This document shows positions 7,647 through 14,925 of a stretch of 48,642 nucleotides of DNA, one piece after another (positions within the stretch are counted from its first letter, which is position 1; each line of letters begins with the position of its first letter). A program made the position numbers and the translations under genes. Under the pieces are notes generated by a model. The model made no database searches, was not told the origin of the DNA, and worked only from the letters and a program-made list of their open reading frames with translations. The DNA is from Bacteroidaceae bacterium (GTDB lineage: Bacteria > Bacteroidota > Bacteroidia > Bacteroidales > Bacteroidaceae): the NCBI GenBank assembly GCA_017619585.1, contig JAFZSA010000030.1, positions 1 to 48,642 on the forward strand, read 5' to 3'.

Positions 7647-8351
7647 ATGGAGAACAAATTGCACATTCTTTTATGCGAGGACGAGGAGAGTCTGGGCATG
7701 TTGGTTCGTGAGTATTTGCAGGCAAAGGGCTATGATGCTGAGCTTTATCTGGACGGTGAGGCTGGTTACAAGGCTTTCATGCGTACAAAGTTCGATATGT
7801 GCTTGCTGGATGTAATGATGCCCAAAATGGATGGCTTTACGCTGGCACGCGAGATTCGTATGGTGAATGCTGAGGTGCCCATTATCTTCCTGACAGCCAA
7901 GAACCTTAAGGATGATATCCTGGAGGGCTTTAAGCTGGGAGCTGATGATTACCTGACAAAGCCATTCTCTATGGACGAGTTGGTTTACCGTATGGAGGCT
8001 ATCTTGCGTCGTGTAAAGGTTAAGTCAACACGTGCTGTGACTCAGTATCAGTTGGGTAAGTTTACATTTGATACCCAGCGTCAGATCCTTTCTATTGGTG
8101 ACAAGCAAACCAAGCTTACCACCAAGGAGTGTGAGCTGCTTAGTATGCTTTGTGCACATTCTAATGATGTGTTGGAGCGTGAGTTGGCGCTGAAGACTAT
8201 TTGGATTGATGACAACTACTTCAATGCCCGTAGTATGGATGTATATATTACCAAGCTACGTAAGCATCTCAAGGATGATCCTTCCATCGAGATTAACAAT
8301 GTTCATGGTAAAGGCTATCGCCTGATAGTTCCCAATCTGATGATGGAATAA
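7647..8351 (+). CDS. rprY: OmpR-family response regulator, RprY-like
   Basis: A 234-residue response regulator. The receiver domain (1-120) has acidic residues Glu11-Asp12, the phospho-acceptor Asp55 in LLDVMMPKMDG, the switch Thr in FLTAKN and Lys in LTKPFS. The C-terminal winged helix (about 135-230) has the OmpR/PhoB pattern with LTTKECELLSML, the recognition helix SMDVYITKLRKHL and the wing GKGYRLIV. It is directly downstream of its partner kinase and is followed by a strong terminator, so the two genes form a closed unit. Confidence 0.9.
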   Translation: MENKLHILLCEDEESLGMLVREYLQAKGYDAELYLDGEAGYKAFMRTKFDMCLLDVMMPKMDGFTLAREIRMVNAEVPIIFLTAKNLKDDILEGFKLGADDYLTKPFSMDELVYRMEAILRRVKVKSTRAVTQYQLGKFTFDTQRQILSIGDKQTKLTTKECELLSMLCAHSNDVLERELALKTIWIDDNYFNARSMDVYITKLRKHLKDDPSIEINNVHGKGYRLIVPNLMME

Positions 8352-8353
8352 TA

Positions 8354-8396
8354 AAAAAGTCAGGGCTGCCATAATTGGTAGCCCTGATTTTTTTTA
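8354..8396 (+). terminator. Terminator after rprXY, possibly bidirectional
   Basis: Stem GTCAGGGCTGCCA / TGGTAGCCCTGAT with flanking A and T runs on both sides, so it can also serve the minus-strand gene ending at 8417. Confidence 0.88.
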
Positions 8397-8416
8397 TCTC
8401 TTTTTTGGGGGTCTGC

Positions 8417-9028
8417 TTAGAAGCAATACCCGATGTGTACGCTGCATTCACGCACTTGCGGATTCTTGGTTTTGTCTGGGAAATCACGTGCGTAGGAGAT
8501 TCCCGTATATACCTTATTTATATATAACCTCAGGCCTGTCTGCCATCCTATCTGAAAACTCTTCCAGTTTTCTTCCTTTCCAGCGGCTATAGCTCGAACG
8601 TAGGTACCTGCATATGGTGCCAGCGCAATGTCTTTAGTCTTGGAAAGGTAGAGCTTGTACACGGCGTTTACCGGGATTCTGAAAGTCAGTAAGTCGAAGT
8701 TGACGCCATTCTCCTTTGCGTGCGAGTATTTGATGTTTGCTCCCACCTCTACAAAGTATGGCTTGTTCTCCATGACCTGAATGTAACGGGCATAGCCAAC
8801 AGAGAACTCGTTGAATTTCTGTTTCACGTCATCAGTGTAGTATCTGCTGGGTGAGTACTGAAAGTATACCGAGTTCTTGTACTCCTTGTGCTGAGGCTTA
8901 GGGGCTTCCTCTTCCACGTCCTCCAGAGTCCAGTCGTCAACAGTATCATAATTGTCATATTGTGCATAAGTAAGACTACTCATGCACAAGAATAACGCAA
9001 TTCCTGTACTTCTCCGGAATAGTTTCAT
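8417..9028 (-). CDS. Predicted outer-membrane beta-barrel protein, unknown function
   Basis: A 203-residue protein with a cleavable signal peptide (about 1-22, hydrophobic ALFLCMSSLTYA then Q), an acidic low-complexity stretch (DDWTLEDVEEEAPKP), and then alternating amphipathic strands ending in a terminal Phe (VHIGYCF), the pattern of small outer-membrane barrels. No family-specific motif was recognised. It lies 27 bp downstream of the small membrane gene at 9056-9247 and is probably co-transcribed with it. It converges on the RprY gene and shares its terminator. Confidence 0.65.
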   Translation of the reverse strand: MKLFRRSTGIALFLCMSSLTYAQYDNYDTVDDWTLEDVEEEAPKPQHKEYKNSVYFQYSPSRYYTDDVKQKFNEFSVGYARYIQVMENKPYFVEVGANIKYSHAKENGVNFDLLTFRIPVNAVYKLYLSKTKDIALAPYAGTYVRAIAAGKEENWKSFQIGWQTGLRLYINKVYTGISYARDFPDKTKNPQVRECSVHIGYCF

Positions 9029-9055
9029 TAGGCGTAAGTAAAGGCTGATAGTAGG

Positions 9056-9247
9056 TTAGGAACGCTTGGCAATGACAATGTGGGTAACAATACCGCCAAT
9101 AATCAGCAACAGTGCAAGCATCTGGAACCAGTTGTAGTCAATAAGGTCTGCCAATGCACCAAGGTTGAATTTTGCTGAGAAGTAGCTTACAATCATCAGC
9201 AGAGCACCCAAAACAATCAGAATAATACCTACATTTTGTTTCTTCAT
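9056..9247 (-). CDS. Small two-helix inner-membrane protein
   Basis: A 63-residue protein with two hydrophobic helices (about 7-24, VGIILIVLGALLMIVSYF, and 41-58, FQMLALLLIIGGIVTHIV) and a basic tail AKRS. The pattern of a short loop between two Leu/Ile/Gly-rich segments is common in small Bacteroidales membrane proteins of unknown role. The ATG start at 9247 is followed by MKKQN, a usual membrane-protein start. It precedes the beta-barrel gene on the same strand. Confidence 0.6.
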   Translation of the reverse strand: MKKQNVGIILIVLGALLMIVSYFSAKFNLGALADLIDYNWFQMLALLLIIGGIVTHIVIAKRS

Positions 9248-9354
9248 AACTTATAATGTCTTTTTATGTTTATACTTTTCCAAACACAAAGTAACAGATT
9301 TTTCCTGAGGTGGCGAAATGTTTTTGGGTAAAAAATATAAAAAAGGTACAAATC

Positions 9355-9386
9355 TTTGGCAGTCTCACTAAAAAGCAGTACCTTTG
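9355..9386 (+). promoter_or_regulatory. rpsF operon promoter
   Basis: -33 box TTTG at 9355-9358, a 20-nt spacer, and -7 box TACCTTTG at 9379-9386, followed by a leader of roughly 40 nt before the rpsF ATG. No S6:S18 autoregulatory structure could be identified by eye. Confidence 0.7.
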
Positions 9387-9432
9387 CAGCGCATTTTTGC
9401 AAAATAGTATTAATTAATTTATTTAACGTATT

Positions 9433-9774
9433 ATGAATCAATACGAAACCGTTTTCATTTTAACTCCCGTTTTGTCTGATGATCAGATGAAGGAAGCGGT
9501 AAACAAGTTCAAGGACGTTCTTGTTAAGGCTGGTGCAGAAATCATCAGCGAGGAGAACTGGGGCTTGAAGAAGTTGGCTTACCCCATCGAGAAGAAGAGC
9601 ACGGGTTTCTATGAGCTTGTAGAGTTCAAGGCAGCACCTGAGACAATTAAGAAGTTGGAGGTTGCTTACCGTCGTGATGAGAGAGTACTTCGTTACCTCA
9701 CTGTAAAGATGGAGAAGTACGCAGCAGAATATGCTGAGAAGAGAAGAAATAACAAATCAAGTAAGGAGGCTTAA
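9433..9774 (+). CDS. rpsF: 30S ribosomal protein S6
   Basis: A 113-residue ribosomal protein that binds 16S rRNA together with S18 in the platform of the small subunit. The N terminus [12 protein letters not shown] and the strand [19 protein letters not shown] are diagnostic, and the length fits the family, with a basic tail. It is the first gene of the rpsF-rpsR-rplI operon; rpsR follows after 3 bp. Confidence 0.96.
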   Translation: MNQYETVFILTPVLSDDQMKEAVNKFKDVLVKAGAEIISEENWGLKKLAYPIEKKSTGFYELVEFKAAPETIKKLEVAYRRDERVLRYLTVKMEKYAAEYAEKRRNNKSSKEA

Positions 9775-9777
9775 TCT

Positions 9778-10044
9778 ATGGCACAGCAATCAGAAATTCG
9801 TTATTTGACCGCTCCCGCAATTGATGTCAAGAAGAAGAAGTATTGCCGTTTCAAGAAGAGCGGTATCAAGTACATCGACTATAAGGATCCTGAATTCCTG
9901 AAGAAGTTCCTGAACGAGCAGGGTAAGATTCTTCCCCGCCGTATCACTGGTACTTCTCTGAAGTATCAGCGTCGTGTGGCTCAGGCTGTTAAGCGTGCTC
10001 GCCATTTGGCTTTGCTGCCTTTCGTAACTGACTTGATGAAGTAA
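9778..10044 (+). CDS. rpsR: 30S ribosomal protein S18
   Basis: An 88-residue basic ribosomal protein. The core [18 protein letters not shown], followed by [31 protein letters not shown] with some variation, is the S18 signature. It partners S6 in the 30S platform. The second gene of the operon; a GGAGG-like stretch lies in the 16-bp gap before rplI. Confidence 0.96.
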   Translation: MAQQSEIRYLTAPAIDVKKKKYCRFKKSGIKYIDYKDPEFLKKFLNEQGKILPRRITGTSLKYQRRVAQAVKRARHLALLPFVTDLMK

Positions 10045-10060
10045 AAAAGGAGGAATAGAT

Positions 10061-10567
10061 ATGGAAATTATACTGAAAGAAGACGTTATTGGCTTGGGTT
10101 ACAAGAATGATATTGTAAACGTAAAGTCTGGTTACGGTCGTAACTATCTTATTCCTTACGGAAAAGGCGTAATTGCCAGCGAGAGTGCTAAGAAGCAGTT
10201 GGCTGAGACACTGAAGCAGAAGGCTGTTAAGTTGGCTAAGATTAAGGCTGAGGCTGAGGCTAAGGCTGAGAAGCTGAACGCAGTATCTTTGGTTATCTCT
10301 ACCAAGGTTAGCAACACGGGCGTTATCTATGGTAGCGTAAACAGCCTGCAGATTGCAGACGAGTTGCAGAAACTTGGCTTCGATGTAGATCGCAAGATCA
10401 TCATTGTTAAGGATGTAAAGAGCGTTGGTGACTATGTTGCTACCATTAAGCTCCACAAGGAGGTTTCTGCTCAGGTTCCCTTCAAGGTAATTGCCGAGGG
10501 TGCACCCGTTGTTGAGACTCCCGCAGCTGAGGCACCTGTTGCTGAGGCTCCCGCAGAAGAAGCATAA
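10061..10567 (+). CDS. rplI: 50S ribosomal protein L9 with Ala/Glu/Pro-rich tail
   Basis: A 168-residue ribosomal protein of the large subunit, near the L1 stalk. The N domain has EIILKEDVIGLGYKND and GYGRNYLIPYGKG, followed by a long Lys/Ala/Glu-rich connecting helix and the C domain (GVIYGSVNSLQIADEL). The last 20 or so residues are low-complexity repeats of APVVETPAAEAP type, extending beyond the usual end near residue 148; such acidic tails occur in Bacteroidales L9. Closes the rpsF operon, with a terminator 22 bp downstream. Confidence 0.95.
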   Translation: MEIILKEDVIGLGYKNDIVNVKSGYGRNYLIPYGKGVIASESAKKQLAETLKQKAVKLAKIKAEAEAKAEKLNAVSLVISTKVSNTGVIYGSVNSLQIADELQKLGFDVDRKIIIVKDVKSVGDYVATIKLHKEVSAQVPFKVIAEGAPVVETPAAEAPVAEAPAEEA

Positions 10568-10588
10568 TATCTGCATTCTATCATAAAT

Positions 10589-10620
10589 AAAAGCGCAGCT
10601 CTATCAGAGTTGCGCTTTTA
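10589..10620 (+). terminator. Terminator of the rpsF-rpsR-rplI operon
   Basis: Stem AAAAGCGCAGCTCT / AGAGTTGCGCTTTT with a 3-nt loop, then TTATTTG. Confidence 0.88.
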
Positions 10621-10681
10621 TTTGTTGTGATATCTTGTTGCTAATTGCTTGTGAGATATCTAGGTTGATTGTGGTTATAAA

Positions 10682-10712
10682 TTAACTTGATTGTGGATGA
10701 AAATCAAGTTAA
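10682..10712 (-). terminator. Hairpin downstream of the metallophosphoesterase gene
   Basis: Inverted repeat TTAACTTGATT / AATCAAGTTAA, 29 bp beyond the stop of the minus-strand gene. The sequence ACTTGATT occurs again at 10728-10735, and TTGATTGTGG is repeated at 10665 and 10688. The T run is weak, so the terminator role is tentative. Confidence 0.4.
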
Positions 10713-10740
10713 ATAAAAATTTTTCCAACTTGATTTATAT

Positions 10741-11778
10741 TTAGAAATCGTCGGGCAAAGTCATTGTTTGCTCTATGCGGCCTCCGTAAAGGTGTATCCA
10801 GGTTTTGAAAGAGGAACTGCCTTCCGTAAATTCAAAGATGCGTCCTCCGTTTGGTTTCATGTGGTTGTATACGGTGTCTCCGCCACTATAGCGTCCGTAC
10901 ATCATATACAGACCTCGCCATTTCATGACGTAATCGTTGTCATGATCGTGTCCGCAACTGACAGCTTTTATGTCGCCTTCTTCGCGCATGGCAACAAAGG
11001 CACCGCTGTTGATAATGGGGCTGCAAGGGTTTTCTCCCAGATTACCTCTGATCTGACGACGTGAATCCGAAAGACCTTCCAGATATTCAGTGATGGGAAT
11101 GTGCATGAAGGCCAACGAGGGTAGGGGGCTGCCTTCATTCTCAGCTTTCAGCTTTCTGCTAGTTTGGCGATACCATTCCAACTGGTCGGCGTGAATATAA
11201 TCGTACGATCTTAGTTCGGGAAACTCCTTGCACATGCAGCCTGTATCAAATAGGTAGAAGGCCCATAGGTTCTTCCCGTCTGATGATTTCAGGGTTATTA
11301 CATCATTGGATACACCATGCATTGGTTTGGCGGCTGTATTCAGACAGCCTGGCATCTGGAGTATGTGTTCCAAGACCTCAGGACGTGAAAGTCCGAACTC
11401 CTCGTCGTGATTGCCCAGTGCAACAGCAAAGGGTATGTGACGGTCGGTTATCAATGAAAGTATGTGTGTAAGACTTTCACGTACAGGTTTTCCGAAGATG
11501 ATGTCGCCTGTGTGAATTACCAGGTCGGGTTTCTCTGTATCCAGTAATTCTGCAACATTGTCTAAAGCTCGTTGTGCACGGGCGTCGCCTTCGATAAAGT
11601 GTGTATCGGTAAGCTGGAGTATTTTGAATTTGCCGTTGCGGAACTGCATAGAGGGTAATTCCGGCTCTTTTGGTTTCTGGGGTTCTGTTACCTTGCGTTT
11701 AGTGGCTGCTGTTACATCAACAGTAGCAATGGCGGGAACGGCAATGGCCGCTGCACGGATGAAATCTCTTCTTTTCAT
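10741..11778 (-). CDS. Calcineurin-like metallophosphoesterase with Tat-type signal
   Basis: A 345-residue predicted exported phosphohydrolase. The N terminus MKRRDFIRAAAIAVPAIA is a twin-arginine signal. Metal-binding motifs follow in order: LQLTDTHF (DxH), VIHTGDIIFG (GD), ALGNHDEEF (GNHD) and, towards the end, SCGHDHDND (GHxH type). This arrangement fits the purple acid phosphatase-like / Dcr2-type group of extracytoplasmic phosphoesterases in Bacteroidetes; the substrate cannot be told. It lies downstream of the small lipoprotein gene on the same strand but is separated from it by a terminator. Confidence 0.85.
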   Translation of the reverse strand: MKRRDFIRAAAIAVPAIATVDVTAATKRKVTEPQKPKEPELPSMQFRNGKFKILQLTDTHFIEGDARAQRALDNVAELLDTEKPDLVIHTGDIIFGKPVRESLTHILSLITDRHIPFAVALGNHDEEFGLSRPEVLEHILQMPGCLNTAAKPMHGVSNDVITLKSSDGKNLWAFYLFDTGCMCKEFPELRSYDYIHADQLEWYRQTSRKLKAENEGSPLPSLAFMHIPITEYLEGLSDSRRQIRGNLGENPCSPIINSGAFVAMREEGDIKAVSCGHDHDNDYVMKWRGLYMMYGRYSGGDTVYNHMKPNGGRIFEFTEGSSSFKTWIHLYGGRIEQTMTLPDDF

Positions 11779-11804
11779 ATGTGTTAGATTAGTTTGGTTA
11801 GAAC

Positions 11805-11836
11805 AAAAAAGACGGCATCCTGAGGATGTCGTCTTC
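11805..11836 (-). terminator. Terminator of the small lipoprotein gene
   Basis: Read on the minus strand: AAGACGACATCC, loop TCA, GGATGCCGTCTT, then a run of six T. It lies between the lipoprotein gene and the phosphoesterase gene. Confidence 0.85.
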
Positions 11837-11864
11837 TTAAGACTTTTTTGTTCTGTCTTCTTGA

Positions 11865-12047
11865 TTACTCAGCTACGGGAGCAGCTACAGTATCAGCAGC
11901 TACAGTATCAGCAGCTACAGTGTCGCAAGTCTCAACAGCAGTTGTGTCGATAGTATCGGCGCTCTCCTCATTCTGATTGGTAGTGTTACCACAAGAAGCG
12001 AAAGAAACAGCTACTACAGCTGCGAACAAAAATGCTAACTTTTTCAT
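11865..12047 (-). CDS. Small lipoprotein with Asp-Thr-Val-Ala-Ala repeats
   Basis: A 60-residue predicted lipoprotein. The signal MKKLAFLFAAVVAVSFASC has its lipobox at FASC (Cys19), giving a mature protein of about 42 residues that is acidic and Thr/Ala-rich with three DTVAA units near the end. The start at 12047 is preferred over an upstream in-frame ATG at 12077 because it begins a standard signal peptide. Its promoter is at 12100-12107 and it has its own terminator, so it is a monocistronic unit, probably well expressed. Function unknown. Confidence 0.72.
   Translation of the reverse strand: MKKLAFLFAAVVAVSFASCGNTTNQNEESADTIDTTAVETCDTVAADTVAADTVAAPVAE
11881..11925. repeat. 15-bp tandem repeat in the small lipoprotein gene
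   Basis: Three units of GCAGCTACAGTATCA, the third ending GTGTCG. The in-frame period encodes the repeated DTVAA, so copy-number change would alter the mature protein length without a frameshift. Confidence 0.85.
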
Positions 12048-12099
12048 TTTTTTGCTTTTTTTTAACTTGTAAAACAATCAATTGCTTATTAAAACGATG

Positions 12100-12107
12100 C
12101 AAAGGTA
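12100..12107 (-). promoter_or_regulatory. -7 box of the small lipoprotein gene
   Basis: TACCTTTG on the minus strand, about 50 nt upstream of the ATG at 12047; the leader is A/T-rich. Confidence 0.65.
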
Positions 12108-12423
12108 CGGAGTTTTTCAATACGTTGTATCTTTTTTGATGTTTTTTTTTAATGTTTTTTTTAATGTTTTTTGTAACTGTCTGAAAATCAATAATAAAAT
12201 TTTTGTCTCTTTTTTACTGTTTTGGGGTAAAATGTATCTTTTTCTGTGTTTATGCATCTTCTTTATTTTGTCAGAAAACTCGCGAAAACGTGTTGGTAGA
12301 ATAATTATTATGGAAAGATTATGGAAAATTATTTTCTGACCAGAACGCAAATTATCTCTGGTTAGAAAAAATGGAATTTTGAAATTACTTTCGTTCGGGA
12401 ATAAAAAGAAAACCAAGCTTTTC
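12108..12423. other. A/T-rich intergenic region, no gene seen
   Basis: Contains several T tracts of 6-10 bases separated by AATG (about 12138-12172). Open frames on both strands here (for example 12117-12440 minus) translate to low-complexity Lys/Phe/Leu runs and extend into promoter sequence, so none is called. Confidence 0.6.
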
Positions 12424-12455
12424 TTTTGTATTCCGCTCACTTATTCGTAACTTTG
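12424..12455 (+). promoter_or_regulatory. Promoter cassette, distal copy upstream of mtaB
   Basis: -33 TTTTG, spacer with CGCTCACTTATTCG, -7 TAACTTTG. The spacer is the same as in the fur-purA cassette on the minus strand at 40779-40810. It lies 77 bp upstream of the proximal copy, giving mtaB tandem promoters. Confidence 0.65.
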
Positions 12456-12500
12456 ACTTTCGTCTAAATTACTTACACTCGACAATAAAAATAAGAATTA

Positions 12501-12532
12501 TTTTGTATTGTCCTCGCTTATTCGTAATTTTG
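12501..12532 (+). promoter_or_regulatory. Promoter cassette, proximal copy upstream of mtaB
   Basis: -33 TTTTG, spacer with TCCTCGCTTATTCG, -7 TAATTTTG at 12525-12532, only 5 nt before the mtaB ATG. It differs from the hemW-operon cassette at a single base. Confidence 0.75.
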
Positions 12533-12537
12533 CACAC

Positions 12538-13866
12538 ATGTTTAATTTTGAAGGGAAGAAAGCCGCATATTTTACTTTAGGTTGCAAATTGAACTTTGCT
12601 GAGACAAGTTCAGTGGGAAAGCAACTCAAGGAAGCAGGTGTACAGACTGTTTCCAAGGGAGAGGTGGCTGATATATGTATTGTAAATACCTGTAGTGTTA
12701 CTGAAGTGGCGGATGCTAAGTGCCGACAGGCCATCAGTAAGATGGTGCGTAGGCATCCGAGCGCATTGGTAGTGGTGACGGGCTGTTATGCACAGCTCAA
12801 ACCTGAACAGGTATCAGCCTTGGATGGAGTAGATATAGTTTTGGGTAGTGAACAGAAGGGACAGATCTTGCAATATATAGCAGAACGCCTGCCTATGATG
12901 CCTGAAGAGAGAGCCCTTGTGGCACATGAGCATCATACCAGCAAGACAGCAGATATACGTAGCTTTGTTCCCAGTTGTTCGTGTGGAGACAGAACCCGTT
13001 ACTTCCTAAAGGTTCAAGACGGCTGTGATTACTATTGTACTTACTGTACCATTCCTTTTGCAAGAGGCAGAAGTAGGAACGGTAGCATACAGTCAATGGT
13101 TGAGCAGGCTCAGGAGGTAGCTCGTCTGGGCGGTAAGGAGATAGTGATAACGGGCGTTAATATTGGCGACTTCGGCAAAAGTACAGGAGAGACATTCCTG
13201 GATTTGGTGAAGGCCTTGGATGCTGTAGAGGGTATTGAGCGTTATCGCATCAGTAGTATAGAACCCAATTTGCTGACAGATGAGGTGCTGCAATATTGTG
13301 CGCAGAGTCGTGCTTTTATGCCGCACTTCCATATTCCCTTGCAAAGTGGTAGCGATGAAGTGCTTAGGCTGATGCACCGTCGATATGATACCCAATTATT
13401 CTATAATAAGGTGGCGCGTGTGCGTGAGCTAATGCCTGACGCTTTTATTGGGGTGGATGTGATAGTGGGGACGCGTGGCGAGACAGATGAGTTGTTCCGT
13501 GAAGCCCTCAGTTTTATGGATAGGATAGATGTGAGCCAGTATCATGTATTCAGCTATAGCGAGCGCCCTGGTACAAAAGCCTTGCAGATTCCCTATGTGG
13601 TCTCGGCTCAGCAGAAGCATGAACGCAGCCAGCAGGTTCTGGCACTTAGCCAGAATAAGTTACGTGCCTTCTATAATCGTTTTGTTGGTCAGGTAAGACC
13701 TGTACTGTTGGAACATAGCAGGACCAAGGGGATTATGCATGGATTCACAGATAATTACATCAAGGTAGCAATACATACTACAGAAGAGATGGATAACAGA
13801 ATAGTAAACGTTCGTTTAGGGGCGTGGGATGAAACAGAGGAGCTGTTAACAGCAGAAGTGATATGA
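12538..13866 (+). CDS. mtaB: tRNA t6A37 methylthiotransferase MtaB
   Basis: A 442-residue radical SAM methylthiotransferase that adds a methylthio group to t6A37 of tRNA. The N-terminal UPF0004 domain has TLGCKLNFAE with Cys, NTCSVT and GCYAQ, the three Cys of the auxiliary cluster. The radical SAM motif CDYYCTYC follows, then TGVNIGDFG and HIPLQSGSDEVL, and the C-terminal TRAM-like region. LGCKLN rather than LGCQMN and no MiaB-like features favour MtaB over MiaB. An in-frame start at 12508 overlaps the promoter, so ATG 12538 is used; the mRNA is probably leaderless. The glycosyltransferase gene overlaps its stop by 4 bp. Confidence 0.9.
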   Translation: MFNFEGKKAAYFTLGCKLNFAETSSVGKQLKEAGVQTVSKGEVADICIVNTCSVTEVADAKCRQAISKMVRRHPSALVVVTGCYAQLKPEQVSALDGVDIVLGSEQKGQILQYIAERLPMMPEERALVAHEHHTSKTADIRSFVPSCSCGDRTRYFLKVQDGCDYYCTYCTIPFARGRSRNGSIQSMVEQAQEVARLGGKEIVITGVNIGDFGKSTGETFLDLVKALDAVEGIERYRISSIEPNLLTDEVLQYCAQSRAFMPHFHIPLQSGSDEVLRLMHRRYDTQLFYNKVARVRELMPDAFIGVDVIVGTRGETDELFREALSFMDRIDVSQYHVFSYSERPGTKALQIPYVVSAQQKHERSQQVLALSQNKLRAFYNRFVGQVRPVLLEHSRTKGIMHGFTDNYIKVAIHTTEEMDNRIVNVRLGAWDETEELLTAEVI

Positions 13867-14879
13867 AAAGCATTGCAATAGTTATACTGAATTGGAATGG
13901 CGCAGGCATGTTGCGTAAGTTCCTGCCTTCTGTACTGGAATATAGTCAGGAAGCGGAAGTGATAGTTGCCGATAATGCCAGCAAGGATGATTCGTTGAAG
14001 GTGATGGAAAATGAATTCCCAGAGGTGAGAACAATTGTCCTGGATAAGAATTACGGTTTTGCCGATGGCTACAATCAGGCTTTACGTCAGGTGGAGGCTG
14101 AATACTATCTGCTGCTGAACAGCGATGTGGAAGTTACGGAAGGTTGGTTGCGTCCTATGCTCTCGTATATGGATGCTCACCCGGAAGTTGCTGCATGTCA
14201 GCCTAAACTGAGATGCGAGTGGAACCGTCCTATGCTGGAATATGCCGGTGCCTGTGGCGGATACATAGATCGGCTGGGTTATCCTTTCTGCAGGGGAAGG
14301 GTCTTCAATACGATTGAGGAGGATCTGGAACAATACGATACTGTAGCTCCTATCTTATGGGCAACGGGGGCTGCGCTGATGATTCGCAGCAAACACTATT
14401 GGGAAGCAGGTGGATTGGATGCCCGTTTCTTTGCTCATCAGGAGGAGATAGACCTCTGTTGGCGTTTACGTAGCAGGGGACATCAGATAGTGTGTATCCC
14501 AGAGAGCGTGGTGTATCATGTTGGTGGTGCCTCGCTGCCTAAGAGTAATTCACGCAAGACATTTCTGAACTTCCGTAATAATATGATCCTGCTGTATAAG
14601 AATCTGCCTGACGAGCAATTAGTATACGTTATGCGTTGGCGTTTCTGGTTGGATGCTTTGGCGTCTCTGTATTTCTTCCTTACCCTTCAGTGGGGAAGTT
14701 GCATGGCTGTATGGAAGGGACGTTGGGCTTTCTGCAGGATGAAGGCCGACTTCCGCCCTGATCGTGAGAAAAATATGCAGGCAACTGTGGTGCCGGCAAA
14801 CGAGATTCTTTTTCCTAAGAGCATCTTGTGGCAGTATCACGTGAAGGGAAAGAAGACCTTTGACCAGTTGAATGCCTAA
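13863..14879 (+). CDS. GT2-family glycosyltransferase, rhamnosyltransferase-like
   Basis: A 338-residue GT-A fold glycosyltransferase. The N-terminal nucleotide-binding strand is IVILNWNGAGML, followed by VADNASKDDS and the metal-binding LLLNSDVEV; the acceptor region has HQEEIDLCWRLRSRGH, the ED-type motif common in WbbL-like rhamnosyltransferases. A hydrophobic segment near residues 262-280 may anchor it to the membrane. It starts within the ATGA overlap with mtaB, so it is translationally coupled. Donor and acceptor sugars cannot be told from sequence. Confidence 0.85.
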   Translation: MKSIAIVILNWNGAGMLRKFLPSVLEYSQEAEVIVADNASKDDSLKVMENEFPEVRTIVLDKNYGFADGYNQALRQVEAEYYLLLNSDVEVTEGWLRPMLSYMDAHPEVAACQPKLRCEWNRPMLEYAGACGGYIDRLGYPFCRGRVFNTIEEDLEQYDTVAPILWATGAALMIRSKHYWEAGGLDARFFAHQEEIDLCWRLRSRGHQIVCIPESVVYHVGGASLPKSNSRKTFLNFRNNMILLYKNLPDEQLVYVMRWRFWLDALASLYFFLTLQWGSCMAVWKGRWAFCRMKADFRPDREKNMQATVVPANEILFPKSILWQYHVKGKKTFDQLNA

Positions 14880-14925
14880 GTTGGTAATTAAAATATGTCC
14901 AATACCTTATTTATATAATAAAGCA

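Noticed and set aside
12082..12440. Open frames on both strands in the A/T-rich gap before mtaB
   Set aside because: Translations are homopolymer-like (Phe, Lys, Leu) from T and A tracts, with no start context or domain.
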